Of a DNA stretch of 64,000 nt, positions 1-13,889 are shown in pieces. Every line of letters starts with the position of its first letter. Positions within the stretch are counted from its first letter, which is position 1. The stretch covers positions 41,938-105,937 of the forward strand of contig VZRG01002371.1 of the NCBI GenBank assembly GCA_013397435.1, written 5' to 3'. Made by a program: the position numbers and the translations under genes. Below the pieces are notes generated by a model. It ran no database searches and was not told the DNA's origin. It saw only the letters and a list, made by a program, of their open reading frames with translations. Origin of the DNA: Erythrocercus mccallii. Its lineage: Eukaryota; Chordata; Aves; Passeriformes; Dicruridae.

Positions 1-2639
1 CCATGTTTTCAGTGCATACACTTATTTTCAGAACAGTGAAAACTAGAAAATAATTACCAGCTCTGTTCACTGAGTGTTCTTTTAATCTCACAAATACAGC
101 CTGCTTGTTGTAAAACTATCTCACCAAACACTGTAACTCTATCCTGAACAAAGGATTTCTGCCTTTTGGAACTGCATTGTAATAAGCTGCTTGAGCATGC
201 AGCTCAAGTGAATGATATTTTATTCATCACAACACAGATAAATACTTTCAGTTTATTGGACCTGCTTACTTTTCATTTACTGGATCTGTGGAGGAAAGTA
301 TCTCTAAACTTGGATCACTTTGGTACAGAAAACTCAGACAACAGAGGGAACAACAGAGAAGAGAATGTTCTGAAGAAGTTTTAAATTCTCCAGATGCTGC
401 AGATGCTGTAATCCTGAGATTCTGAAAATGAAAATTCTTTTTACGACAGAGAAAGAACAGCAGTCATTAAAGAGCTGCCTGGCCCAAGATAAACACCCTG
501 TAAAGACACTCATTATTTAATCTCCGCCCAGTTTCCAAAAGGAACAAACAATACACGTTCCAGGAGGAGCTGAAGAATTAACAACAGCTGCTTGCCACAG
601 CTGATAAAAAAATAACAATTATGAGAGAGCCTATATGTGGAGTTTGCACCCATCTTTACGTTTGTGGCTTGACTTATGGCAAGTTCCTGGTTCAGGGAAA
701 GGAAGTTCCGGTTCTGTAAAGAAATGCTCTTCTTGAAACTCTATGACTATATGATTCTACTAACCATTTCCTAAGAAAAGCAGCCTCTTCCTGAAACTTA
801 AATAAAGACAGTCCTCACACATGTTAATCTGTCAAGTTTGTATGCAGCAGAGCAGGTCAATGAATTTTGACTCTGACTGTAGGTAAAATGTCATTTATTC
901 TGTTGCACAGGGTATTTTGCTACAATCATCACACTGAAATGAAGTGACTGTTAAAGTATTTGGATTGAGTACAGGGCTACAAACAGAATTTGAAAACATG
1001 AAGGGAAAAAAAAAAGCTCAAACAGCATTGTTTAGCTTATGTTCAATAGTGTAATGCATTGACCACTTAAATATATCTCACTTTAATGCCTAAATATATT
1101 TATTTTCCTTCAAAGAACATTGGAAGATCCAGTTTTCCCACTCCGTAGCCGTAGCATAGAAGAGTCCATCCATACATGAACCTGTTGTGCTAAGCACTGA
1201 ATAGCCTCTCCTTCAATTATATTCTTCAACTCAAAGATTTAATTCAATGTTAAAGTCAATGGCATTCACACACGGGTAACATTTTCAACATTTTATAAAT
1301 GTGAATTTGTTAACCTAATGGCAACTATCACCACTGTGTAAAAATTACTTTGTACATTCCAAATAATGGAGCAAAAATCTTATCTTTTTAGAACAAACTA
1401 ACTTACCCAAACTGGAGTGAATGCTGTATTTTGGTTAGATCTAGCTAATGCAGTTCAGCTGTTGTGGCCAAGACTGATAGCTGACAAATTCCGTTAAAAA
1501 TTCAGGATGAATACAGCAAGAGAAGAAAACTGGAAATCTAAGGCCATGCAAGGAGCTGTGGTAGAAATCTTCATAACAAAAATATACCATATTTTGAAAC
1601 TTCTCACATTTTATACAAAAAGAGGATCTGGCATTTGGGGTAGTAGCTTTTTTGGCAACAACAGACTTTCTTGACAAGCCATACACCGATTCTATAATTT
1701 TGTTTCTCCACTTCAAAAGAAATCAAAACTATTTGTGTTCATTTCAAATCATTCTTCATTAGAACGTGGCTTGAGATAGCATAATTCACATAGCAGAATC
1801 TCTGAATAGAGAATTCAAATCCTAAGTGTCTGCATGCAATGTAATTAAATACCCATAAAAAAGAGCCAGAGTAAAAAAAAATTTACTGCTCCACAGCTAT
1901 GGCTCTGTTGAAGGTCCACTCAGGTGAAACACAGTTGTTTTTACCATCTGAAAATTTAACGGTAAACACAGAGATTTAATATTTTTAAGAAATGCATTCA
2001 AAGTTACTTGTATAGAAACTAAGTTTGCATAGAAACTCAAAGTTATTTCAGATTAGTTCTGATCAATCACAATGTTGATGGTTTCACAGTCACAATAACC
2101 AGAAGGCATTAGATACAATAAACGATATAAGCCTTGTGGTCACGGTTTCTCACTTCCAAGCTAACTGGGATCCCTCTTTCCTATCAGAGCTCCCTCTGGT
2201 TAACTTGCTGACCTTTCTTCACAGTTATTTAGCTTCAGCAGGAATGAAGGGATTTCCACCACCACATTCCCACAATTTTAGTGGTGAAGACACTCTCAGG
2301 TTTATGTTTAAGCCTTCTCAGGCTGCAGCAGAAAGTAGGAGTATTGGCTATGCAAGGATTCCATTTGTAATGTCAGTTCACAGAGGTACAGGGTATTGTC
2401 AGCTGACCTATTGAAAACTCCTATCACAGAAAGTTCATGGATAGGGTTTTTAATATTTCTTTTGGTCTATCTTTAATTTGCCCAAGTCCCATGTACTCAA
2501 ACTTGACATGGCAGAACAAAAGACTCTCCAAAACACAGAGAAATAAGGGGATTTGAAATTTAATAAAAGAGCAAATAAAATTAGGTTAAAGGAAGCAACC
2601 TAGGTTACAGAAAAGTCTGCCCTAGAATTTAGGGCATCC

Positions 2640-2740
2640 AAGTTCCTATTAGTCCCCTCTCACCTCCCAGCCCCCTCTCTCTCATCTCCCAGTTCCTTAC
2701 CTTTCTGCTCACTTTACCCCACTCCTTCATCCCCCCAAAT
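2640..2740. repeat. Polypyrimidine-rich tract
   Basis: About 100 bases made almost only of C and T on the + strand with short CTCC/TCCC units. Low complexity, no coding sense. Confidence 0.6.
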
Positions 2741-4059
2741 GAACTGTATATGCTTTAACTTCCTTCTTTAACTCCAATGCACATTCCTATTATGGTCCTC
2801 CAACCACAAAGACCATCCACCTTCCTGCAGGGCCTAGGGATGAAATGGAGGGAGACAGCTTTGTCCCTCAACTGCATCCAAGGAATCTCCTCTTCCTCTT
2901 TCCCTTCCTGCTGTTACAAAACTGAGCATATGAAGCAGCAATGGAAATTCTGATCCAGTTTCAACCATGTGGGGCAGGGAGGATTAGCTTTCATTTTCTG
3001 CATTAATCCTGTTTTCTTCTGCAAGAGGTTTGACAAATACTTTCTCTGCAGTCAGTACACACCTGCTTTAAAACCAGTCTGTTTATTAGAAGCATATCAG
3101 ATATGCTCTGTCATGTGCAGCAACCCCAACCAGTTGCTTCTCCTGGGAAACAAGGAAGGAGGAAAGCTTTCAATTCAAACAATGTCACGCAACAGCTGTG
3201 ATCTAAGATCTCTCAAGATCTGTCCACACTGCCATCAGTGTAGGTATAAACTAGTGAGGGTTCTTTGCAAATTCTTGCCATGTTTTCTTCCTCATCCTCC
3301 CTTGAATTTAACTAGAATTTACTACAATTTGGCCTTTAATTGCTAAAACCCTGGGGAGTCAGAAAGATTTCTCTCTAGACATCTGTGCTATTTACATTCA
3401 CCACCTTATCATATGGATGAGATTTGTATGTTAATGAAAAGCTACAACTTCCTCTGGTCCACAGCATTTGATATCCAACACTTAACTGATGTCTGGGCAT
3501 CAGACATTTGCCTGTGCAGAGAAGAAGTTTAAAATATTCCATTTCCAACCAAAATGCACCTTTTTTCGTCCAGCAATTGGTGAAGATGATCAACATCAGA
3601 AATACTGTTCTCTTTTTCTGAGAGTGGTGTAGTATTACACACCTTTCGGAGCCCCTCTGTGGTTGCTCATGAAAAAGCATTCCCATAGCCTTCAAAAGGC
3701 CTGGGATTTAACCATCAGCATCCTGCAACATACATGTAGTCTGCAAAATTAAGCAAAGTCAAACCAGGAAATTTTCTCCGTCTCCTCAGGATCAGCAGTT
3801 TTATGAAAAGAGGAAGAAGAGTATCATTATTTTGTGTTCAGAAGACAAAAAGCAACAAAGAAAAATGGTACTGTATCAAAGCAAAATATGTTTCAGATAA
3901 GGAGGAAAGGATGTTTGATCTGATTTATCCTTTTATTTTGAATATAGGTATTTTAAATTTTCCTTTTAATGTTTCTCAGCATCTGCTAGTAATCTGTAAA
4001 TGGAATTTCAGATGTTCTCAGGTGAAACAGTTCTCTGGTGCATTCACGATGGTGGAGGT

Positions 4060-4160
4060 TTGGGTACTGGTTGGGGTTTTTGGGTTTTTTTGAGTTTTGT
4101 TTTGTTTTGGTTTTGGTTTGGAGGATTTTTTGTTTGTTTGTTTGGGGTTTTTTTTCTACT
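4060..4160. repeat. G/T-rich low-complexity tract
   Basis: Mixed GGTTTT, GTTTT and GTTT units, several with three or four G in a row, nearly free of A and C on the + strand. Confidence 0.75.
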
Positions 4161-4853
4161 TTCCAACATCTCCAGGAGCTGCACTGAGTTAACACTTAAT
4201 ATCTGGGGAAATAAGCAAAATGGGGTTATAAAACTGATGCAAGAAATGAGCTAAAGACAAAGTTATTTTACAAAGGGGTAGTGGCTTGAGAGAAAAGATT
4301 TAAAAACTGAGTCTTGTTAACTAAAATTAAGCCAGTCTCAAGAAACTTCCCTCAAACTGAGAAGAGGAATATGAATTGCTCTTCCAGGCTAAACTAAGAG
4401 AAGTCCTAGGAATAAGCTGGCAGATAATGGCATCAGACCATTAAAAGTGTCAGAGAGACATGAGTGTTTTTCTGTATCTTTCTAGACAATGCCCAGGTCA
4501 GGCGTATCTAAGAAGTACACATTTCAAAAGTACAGAAGAATGTGTCAACTGGCACTGAATCAATATCTTGTTCTGGTATCCCCATCCCTGCAAAGCAGCA
4601 AATAGTCCCAGCATTCCTAGACAGTATTTCACAGCATTCTTTCATGAACTAGGCATTAAAAGACATATGAGCAGGGTCTGAGGGACCAGCTGCCTCTTAC
4701 TGTTGGCTCTACTGTTGAGACCTCTGACTGAGATTAGAGGATCTAAAATTTTTTTATTATGAAGATGGCAATGAAAAGGACCTCCTAGTCTACAGCAAAG
4801 GCATAAATTTATTCACTGTTTCACAGGAAAAAAATGCATTAACACTGTTTCAC

Positions 4854-4912
4854 TGATTAATTAAATTATAATGATTATAATTAATGAATATAATGATTAA
4901 TTAAATTATAAT
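4854..4912. repeat. AT-rich 19-base direct repeat
   Basis: TGATTAATTAAATTATAAT occurs at 4854-4872 and again at 4894-4912 (40 bases apart) in a very AT-rich stretch. Confidence 0.8.
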
Positions 4913-5744
4913 TCTCTATAACATCATTAATGTTTTATTAAACTCCTTTATTAAGACAAAGCCAATGGATACCTGAAAGGAAAACTTTCTATGTAGATGG
5001 TTTTCTGATTCAAACCTTCCTAAATAATTCACAGACCTCACACAGAAATAATCGGCTCGGTGTGGTAAAGATACGGCCAAGATCAATGAATCAAACACGG
5101 GGGGAAGAAATGATTTGCAACTCATCAAGGGAACACATCAGCTTTATGAAGAAAGCACCAGAAGCAGCCTGTCCTCGTCCTCTGCCAGCAGATGGCAATA
5201 TGACTTCTCATTAGGGAAAAGGATCAAGGGAAAAGATCTGTGTCATCAACAGAAGCTGTGGCCACTGTGTAGATATGTTTGCTCTTTTATTTCCGCATAA
5301 AAATAGAATGCTTTGCCTAAGGTGCCATGTTTATGTTGCAGTGGACAGCGGCAGATAAAAGTAACCCTCTGACCACACCAGGAGGCTGAGAGAAAGAGAC
5401 AGAAAATACTGAAATTCACTGCAATGGCACACTACAGATCTGGTAGCGTATGCCTGTGAAAAAGGTTCATAGACAGAATGTACAGAAAGAGATCTGCATC
5501 TAATTCAGGCCCCATATAAACGGATAGATACTGAATAATTCTTTATAACGCTTTTGTGTACAGAAACTACTTTGAATACTTTTTTCTTTAAATTCCCCTG
5601 TGCAGATGGACTCAAGCCCTGAATCACAATAGTTGTAAACAATTCTTCCATTTCTGCAAATAAATGGCAACTGATGCAAAAATTAATGAATAAGCCTATT
5701 AAACATAGTTACAACCCCTGATAATACATAATGGTATGAAGAGG

Positions 5745-5840
5745 TGTCACAGGATGTTCAGATTGGATGGACATTAGGGAAAGGTTTTTCACACAGAGGG
5801 TAGTTGGGCACTGGAACAGATTCCCCATAATGACAGAGAA
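5745..5840 (+). mobile_element. CR1 LINE fragment
   Basis: The stretch with GATTGGATGGACATTAGG, a TTTCACACAGAGGGT segment and GGGCACTGGAACAGATT matches the part of the CR1 3' region around the conserved GTGGTxxGGCACTGGAACAGG segment. Short and decayed. Confidence 0.75.
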
Positions 5841-6820
5841 AGAATAAAAGATATACTATTATCCTTGTAACCAGTGGTTAGGGAAAAACAAATTATCTGT
5901 GAGTTAGCATCCACTGAAAAAAAATAAAGGCCCCTTTTCTTCCCAGCTCATATATCCACAGATCTTTGCATCTAGATTTTAAAATCCAGTGTCTTAACTG
6001 CTTTATTTATTTTCAGCAACTCCCACATTTACAGACCATCAGCTGACATTTTTTCCTCGGCATTTCAATGCTTTACCGTATATCTCAGTGATGACAACAT
6101 AGCTTTATCAAGTCAAACACTGGGAATAACTGATGTCTTGATAGGGATGTAGCCTCACAATATTGCTGCAATACCCAGGAGCTGTTCCACAGCATTGCTT
6201 AAATACCAAACATACATTTCTGCTTCTTAGTCCCCTCCATTTTCAAGAACAGAATCCAGTGGAGATTAACACCCCTTTTTCTATCTTATGTTTAATTTTT
6301 CTCTTTCATAGGCTGATGAGAGAAATTACTGGAACCAAGCCTGTAAAAATACTCAAAGCCATCCTACAATGACTGATTACAAACACTGTTCTGAATTTGT
6401 TCAAATGCTTCTTGAAGAGGTGCTAAGGTCTCAGCCTTAAAAATTCTCTGAACGACAGAATAAAAGCAAACTAGTAAGCCAACAAAAAGGATGTGAGAGA
6501 ATTATGATTTTATGTCACACTCTTCAGAAAAGTATTTTATAATAACGCTTGTATCAGATCTAATTTGATCTGACACAAACTAACATAGAGCTCTGTTTTT
6601 CAGCACTGAAATAATTTCCCAACTGTACAATACAGAAAAAGTACATTCATGCATTGCAGCTGAAGTACTGTGATTCCACAGCTGGATGCACACAGCTGCA
6701 ATGAAGCTTTTTGTTTACTATGTCTCAACATTGGGTGGGGCGAATAAATTAGGCTAGTACCAGGGAAATCATACTTTTTTTAGATTAGATTCTTAATTAC
6801 CTTTTTGTTTCCTTTAAAAA

Positions 6821-6844
6821 TGTATATGTATATGTATATGTATA

Positions 6845-6881
<37 letters not shown>

Positions 6882-6896
6882 GTATATGTATACATA
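6821..6896. repeat. TATGTA/TGTATG microsatellite
   Basis: Alternating TATATG and TGTATG units over about 75 bases. Any open frame here (a Met-Tyr/Met-Cys run) is a product of the repeat. Confidence 0.95.
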
Positions 6897-7201
6897 TCCC
6901 TGCAGAGGTGTTCAACAAAACCCACTTACATACTTTTATCCATATATCTGGAATTTGTCCAATAGTACTACATCTACTTTCACTTTGGCACATTCAGGAC
7001 AACTATCAGGAATAATTCTTGCATTCTAAAGTTATTATTTATCCACCACTGAAGCACAGTTAGACCTGGTATGAAGTGTAGAAGCTATTTAAGCAACAAT
7101 ACAAAACAGTTCTTGCAATAACCTGAAAATGTACAGTCATACGTAGAAAATTAGCCTGACTGAAGAACATAATGCCCCAGAAGATGGAACCCTATCAGGC
7201 T

Positions 7202-7202
<1 letters not shown>

Positions 7203-7243
<41 letters not shown>
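7203..7243. repeat. Poly-C run of 41 bases
   Basis: 41 uninterrupted C. Such long runs are unusual and error-prone in assembly. The complementary poly-G could fold into a quadruplex. Confidence 0.98.
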
Positions 7244-7329
7244 ACTATACTGGGACACGAATTTACCACTCAGAGAGAAAACATGTTATTTGTGATGTTT
7301 AAAGATCAGCCCAGGCCAAAAGTGCTTGA

Positions 7330-7760
7330 GCAAATCAGTTCCATCTGTCTCCGCGTACCAGAAGGGGAGATCTGCAGCTCCTCAGACTCCCGGCTGCAGA
7401 GACCCTCCCAGACTCCCCAGTCCGAGCTCTCCCGCAGCCAGCCCTGATTTCTCTTGGCAAAAGGAGAGGACCCGCTGTGCAGGTGGGGACGGGAGCTGGC
7501 GCTTCCAGTTCTGCTGAACAGGAACTGAAGTCCCTCAGCGGCGGCGCTGAGTGCAGCGATCTCCAGGCGTAGCCCATACCCACGGTGATTCACCGGGACG
7601 GGCTGTGCTCGGCTCCCTGACTCACCGCGGCTCCGGCTCTGCTGCAGCAGCCGCTGCCAGCTCCCTCTGCGACAGGCACCGCTCCACACGCAGCTTTTCA
7701 GTCACGACTTCTCCATGGTGCTCCCTCACTTCTCCCCCCCACGCCATTGGCAAAGTACAG
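7330..7760. promoter_or_regulatory. CpG-rich island, possible minus-strand promoter
   Basis: About 430 bases with dense CG dinucleotides (for example CGGCGGCGC near 7540-7550) in otherwise AT-rich DNA. On the minus strand a CCAAT box (complement of CCATTGG, 7744-7750) is followed by about 120 bases ending in a good splice donor (GTGAGT reading down from 7625). This would fit a non-coding first exon transcribed to the left. No TATA box and no convincing protein. Promoter role is inferred. Confidence 0.45.
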
Positions 7761-9603
7761 ATGCTAGATGGCAGGATAAATTGAATTGGTGAAGCTGGGG
7801 GTAGCTGAATGATGGAAAGGGCAGGTAAAACACAGTAATTTATACAGTATTGTAATTTATACAGTAAATCCTTCAATTTATCTGTTATTTTATGCCAATC
7901 TGTTTTATATTGCATTGCCTAGGAACATGATTTTCAAAGATCAGCTGATGTTGAAAAATGCAGTGAATTGCTAAAATTATAATCTTACTTCTAAACTGTA
8001 AAACTAAGAAGAAGGAAGTTGTCCTCAGCTTGGCACCCAGTCTCCAAGAACACAGGTCAAGCAGCAGTGTCACCATGCACTTCAGGACTCAGTGCTGGCA
8101 GCCACCTACTTTGCTTTGTACATTTCTGTCAACAGATACGAAGCAAGTAAGCACATGGAGCAAATGAAGATAGATTAAAAAGTTGACTGGAAGAAGACAA
8201 ATAGCAAAAGCATCCCCATTGACAGAAGTCTCTGCCACAGCAGAGGATTGGCTATGTCAGCCATCTAGGGGTGAAGCTGGGTAGTCAGAAGAGGAGGGGC
8301 TTGAAAAGGTAATTCTAAGTGACTCTGATCAAATAACCTCCATTTTTCCGAAGAAAATGGACATTCCTTTGCTAGGAACCATTTCTAGAGACAGTTTAGT
8401 ACAGAGCTCCCTCTCTCTAACAGTAACGCCAACAAACTTTGCAGTCATGGATGAGTCACTTCTCCATTTTCTGCTGCAGCAAAACACCATTTGCCACCCC
8501 AGCCTTGAGAGAATTTGCAAGCAGCAAACAGCCTTTATATTGTGTTTCAAAGATGAAACTATTTGAATAAACATCAAGCAGTAGTATTCTGTCAAAATTC
8601 ACTGCCAGCATTTGGTGGGCTGAAAAAAGACATTGCACAGGAAATGGAAAATATTAAGAAGGATCTTTCCCTGGTAGGAATTCATTGCCCAAAGAATGGG
8701 GGAAAGGCTGCAAACAGTAATACCAGTCTCTCTTCATTATCGTGTTTGCTCCCTTTATTCCTTGGCAAGCCCAAAGAATACAAACCCAAACTTGTTCCCA
8801 CAGGAGGGTGACAGTTGCCTGTCTCATGCCCTGTGTGACCTCTAATTAGACCCTCTGTCAGCCAATTGTGCCGTCCAAATTCCAGAATACAGAAAAAAAA
8901 AAGAAAAAAAGGCCATAGACCAGTCTGTGACCTCTGAAAATTTGCTATTTACTTTTCTGCCTTAATGTGGTCTTCTACATGAGCTGCTGGCTTCCCATTG
9001 GCTTTTCACTGCATGTGTTCTAATACACTTCAAAGTGGGCACTCCAAACAAGACACTGCGAACTACTTCATTGTAAAGCACACACCATGATCCAGGTCAC
9101 TCACAATAAACCAACCTGAGGGCACTGTAACTTATTAACCAGCTTTCTCTCCTGGCATTGTTCACAGTCCTTACAGCCACAGACAGAACTGCCAGGAGCC
9201 TGTTGCAATCCTCAGCAACCAGCCTAGCTCAGAAAGTTACTCATGGGTACTACCAGGAGGGAAAGCTGGTATATGCAGAGTTCTTTGAAATTACTAATAA
9301 CAGAATGGGTTCAAATATGGCCTATTACTGATCCAAAATGAAGCTTTGCAGACACTTCCCCATATAATGATTTATCTTTCATATTCAGTGCCATGAGACA
9401 CCTCATTGGTCTTCACTGAAAATTCATGAACTAATTTGTTTCTTTAAACTGGAGTATTTTAGGCAATCCAGTGCATTTTTGCCCTAGATTTATGGAAGGA
9501 TAATGATGACTGGAAGACTTCAAATTTCTCCTTCTACCTGACACAGCAGGCAGAAATACAGAATAACTATTTCCCTGGAGAGGCAAATACATCTCAGGGA
9601 AAA

Positions 9604-9604
9604 C

Positions 9605-9635
<31 letters not shown>

Positions 9636-9642
9636 CAAAAAA
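9604..9642. repeat. CAAAA pentanucleotide repeat
   Basis: Consecutive CAAAA units after a CAAAAAA start. Confidence 0.95.
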
Positions 9643-12600
9643 GGAGCCATCAAAGTTTAAAAGCTAATAATCCTGGTTATGAAAACTTGTGATGCTACCA
9701 TAGTGGTTAAAGGTGAGACTGACTTTGCTCCAAAACAGGAAAGAACTGCTACTCCCAGAGGGAAGCAAGCACAGTGTTTGCTCTCTGGAATCATGACAGC
9801 AACACAATGACAATTCCAAAAGGGCAGGAACTCTAATTCCAGCCAATGAAGTTATAATTAATACCCATGAGAAAATCAGAAGCAATGTGAGCACACAAAA
9901 CTGGCTCAGAGAGTCAGTGGAGAAGGCAGCAACACAGCTGATCTTGAATGAAGATGGAGAGAAAATGACACCATTTTCTACCACAATTTTGCACATGCTC
10001 CTTTCCCTGGCATGTAACAGGTGGAAGTCACAGATACCAGGATTATTTAAATAACACAGAACAAGATGATGTATTATACACAACTATCTGGAATCAATTT
10101 TCCCTTTCTTTTTGTCAGCCAGAAAAATCTGCCATGACACAGAACTGCACTGATTTGATTACACAAACCATTTCTTAAAATGTAACCTGAGATTTCAGTT
10201 TTCTGAGGTTTGGATTTGGGGGGAAAATGCACATAGAAGTAAACACTGCCTCCATTTAGATTAGTTCATTGTAGAAAAAAAATGTGTGTAAACACATCTT
10301 TCAAGCAGTTGGCTTCAGGATTTTAGCATTGAGATCTGTAAGCATTTAATACTGCTGTGTTTGCGAAGGTCTGTAATGGACACAGCATTACAGCCATGAA
10401 CCTCCCTTGAACCCTGCTAATGAACATCCCTAGTTTGGTGCTATGCTAAGTCCACTAGGACAGACAATTTAATCCTTTTTAAACTGCACCCAAGTATGTG
10501 TGAAATCATAATAATGCTGGTGACAGTGTAACACAGGTAATTCCAGAATTACTCCTGGGTTTAAATGACAGCATAACATAAAATTACTGAGCTAGAGTTT
10601 TTGCAGGGCCTAACAGAGATATATTTCAACCTCCTGGACGAATGCCCTACCCCAGAAGCTAGAGGGCTGTGATCCTTCTCATTTCCTTTATTTCCCCTCC
10701 ATGAATCTTGCTGCACTGTGTCACAGCATCAGTAAGACTGTAAAAAGGAGCATTTCTGCACAGACTAGGAGGCAGTTTAATGGTGATCAGTGCACCCTGG
10801 TGAACCATGAGAGACATGGGTTTGTACTCCCACAGACTGAGGAGGGAACAGAACTGTCTGATTAGCTTATTAGAGAAGACAGGAGTTCCTCAGATTTGTT
10901 TTCAGCCACAAATCATTTGGTAGGCAGAAAATATTCAAGAAGCATACTGAGAATTTATCTAATGCCAACATATGTACAGTCTGGCAATTGAAAATGACAA
11001 ATGTTCCCATCAGTAAAAAAAACCACCAGAGTTATTCCATGCCCCAGAACAGACTGTCTGGTGTTGCTTGGCACTATGAATAGTCATTCTTCTAATCTAT
11101 TGGGGTAGTTATAGTGACTGGAGAAAATTATCTTTTCTGTCTGTTCCTGCATTCTTTTCATTATTCCTAAATTTCCATCACATAGAAAATAAGATATGAT
11201 GTGGATTATTGACCCTATGAAACAACAAACAGGCATAGCAGAATATTTTTACTGCTATTATTTGGAGTTAAAATCTTGTTTAGCTGAGCTGAAGTTAGCA
11301 TCAAAATGGTTTCTAGTCAATAGGCAATAGCACAGTTCTTAGCTGACAGAAATCTACAGTCTACATTTTCCAGATGCTGTAAACTACCTTTTCAAAACAT
11401 GCTAAAAATGAAGAGTATCTTGCTTGATTAAAACAAAACATCCCCCATTTATTCCATGCACATGCAACAGACTGGGAAAGTGTTAACACCCATCTATGAT
11501 CTGTCTTCTAGGTGCAGTAAGACTGCTAATTAACCTGAGTTTGGGAGTTCCTTGCTGTGAATGCCTTCTCCTGCATTCCCAGCCCTGATAAATGAGCAGG
11601 TTATTTGTTGATCTGCTGTACTGCTCAGCAGGGGAGAGGCCGTTCCTTTTTTGCACAAAAGTGTGCCACATAGAGTGTGCTCACTCAAACTCTACACACA
11701 GCAAGAGTTTCTCCATAAAACTTTATCACTTTGAAAACAAATCCAGTTCTTTTATTTTCCTTTTCATTTTTTTTCTATACATTAAATCAGACTTTGTGGG
11801 CTAGATGGCCTTGCTGGTGAGGGAAAATTAAAGAATCTTATCACACTGGATTCCAAGATTACTCAATGTTTACTATTTGTTAAAGCAACAGACATGAACA
11901 CAAGGAAGAGGTTGAAACCCTGTCTCAATATCAGCTCCAGATAGCCAGTGTTGTTCTTAAACTCTTGAATAGTCAAATAGAAATTACTCACCCATGAGAC
12001 TACTAGCATATTAAAAAAAAAGGAGTATTTCTAGCTGACATGCTTCATGCAGTCATGTAACAAACCCTTAATTTATGAACAGGCAGACCCTCAATAAATA
12101 TAACACTATTATTTTTATGATAAAAATATATATTTATTTTAAATTCAATCAGAGTTTGGTAGTGAAATAGGAATCCCACTCCTGTGTATTTTTTTAGCAT
12201 TACTAGATATCAAAGTACACAATTTATACTTATATTCTGAAGTATTTTCTTATTGTTTATTTGCATTCTAGCCTCAGCATCTTGTATTTTTGGTGGCATA
12301 TAATTTTGGATTATTATTTACTGGGGGTTTTTCTGTATGGTTGGACGATTTTCATTACTTTTTAAAATTACTTGTCTCATTCTCTGCAGCATTTTAAAGA
12401 TGTTTGCTAAACATTTCAAAAATAGAAATATCCAAGATGTGAACGGAGGAAAAAATTTTAAGTAAGGTCATTCTCTTACGAATACCTTTGGCAAATTTGG
12501 ATCCTTCGTTTCTTATACTTGCTACTTCCTTCTTTATGACCACGATTGTCTCAGCTTTGTAATAACCTTAGTTCTCTTTTAACAGCAGTGGGAAATCACA

Positions 12601-12773
12601 CTGCATTATATTCAGTTTGAAAAGGTATTGGATTTGTAAGAGAAAATTGTGTGCATCAATAGCTGGATTTTTGCTTTCTTTTAAAAATGCCAGATAAGGA
12701 AACACAAGGATATTAAGAAGGCTTTTGGTAAAATCACAATTAAAGATCACACTAAATATCAAAAAAATCTTAC

Positions 12774-12802
12774 CAAAAAAACAAAACAAAACAAAACAAA
12801 AT
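12774..12802. repeat. CAAAA pentanucleotide repeat
   Basis: Second, shorter run of CAAAA units. Confidence 0.9.
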
Positions 12803-13889
12803 GAAAATAAAGCCTTTCACTGAAATTGTGTATTTGCTTTTCTTAAAAATAATTAAAACAAAAGGAAAAAAGAATTTATTTGCTCTCCCTCACAGCTATT
12901 TATTTCCTTTTCCACATGATTAACAGTGGACACTTCTAAATTACATGAGGCAAACTCAATTATTTTGTGCTGAGATTTCTACAAATATCTTCCTTGCTCA
13001 TGTACAAGCAGTCATTCAGAAAAATCCAAGCACCTATCACTAGACACACCTGCTCCCACCAACAGCACACACAAAACCTCTTGCTTACTACTTATCAGGA
13101 CTGTACCAGTCATGTTCGTGCAGTTCTTACATCAACAAATATAAATATCAATATGGATAGATGTATGTTTACAAATAGATAAATGTTATTGTGTGGCACC
13201 TGTGTACATCCAGGGAATGATTCCTATTGAGGAGTAAGTAGATTTTGCCTATGTATGTCAGGTCCAATTTTTTCTCTTCTATTTAAAGCCAAAAGGGAAA
13301 ACTTGTGAACCTTTTTTTCTAAATAATTAATTTTAGTGCAGATCAAAAGAAGAATTTTTCGGCTTTCAAACTCAGAAATGCCCAAATCACTTTGCACAAT
13401 TGCATATAAAATATGGGCAGTGCTGTTACTGTGCTGTCAAATCTGACAGCCATTCTGTACTCAGCAATATATCAAACACCATCCAAATGCAACCATACAA
13501 ATGTCACCTCTTGCTGGCTGAACTTTATAAATGAAGCAATATTAATCAATTAAGGGACAGTGGAGTGCATGCAGAAGCAGCCAAGTCTCCCTGAGGATTA
13601 CAATAGGGAGTTCTGGCTGGGCAATCAAGTTTAAACTGCAGAACTGCCAAGGCACACGGATTCTCTGAATGATATAGCGGATTTCCGGTCACACGCTGAG
13701 GGAAGCCCAGAGACTTTTGCCCATGGACAGACAAGAGTCAGTTCTGCTGTTACACTACTTATCTATTATATGCTATTATACCATTTACCAAATCTTTTTA
13801 CTTCTGGTCAAATAGATTTCTCTTATTAGGTATTAGGGAGATCATCCACACATTTCCACTCTGAATTTTTGAAGGTAGCATTTTGAATG

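Larger units (their letters stand above)
1..5738. other. Intergenic, no gene seen
   Basis: No conserved coding segment or splice-linked exons on either strand. Contains a pyrimidine-rich tract (about 2640-2740), a G/T-rich tract (4060-4160) and an AT-rich direct repeat (4854-4912), listed separately. Confidence 0.6.
7761..13889. other. Intergenic, no gene seen
   Basis: No recognisable coding exons. Holds two CAAAA repeats (9604-9642, 12774-12802), a 15-base direct repeat GTAATTTATACAGTA at 7835-7849 and 7852-7866, and unremarkable AT-rich sequence. Confidence 0.6.

Noticed and set aside
6805..7029. Open frame with repeated Met-Tyr and Met-Cys
   Set aside because: Product of the TATGTA/TGTATG microsatellite.
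7172..7447. Open frame with a polyproline run
   Set aside because: Polyproline comes from the 41-base poly-C repeat; no further support.
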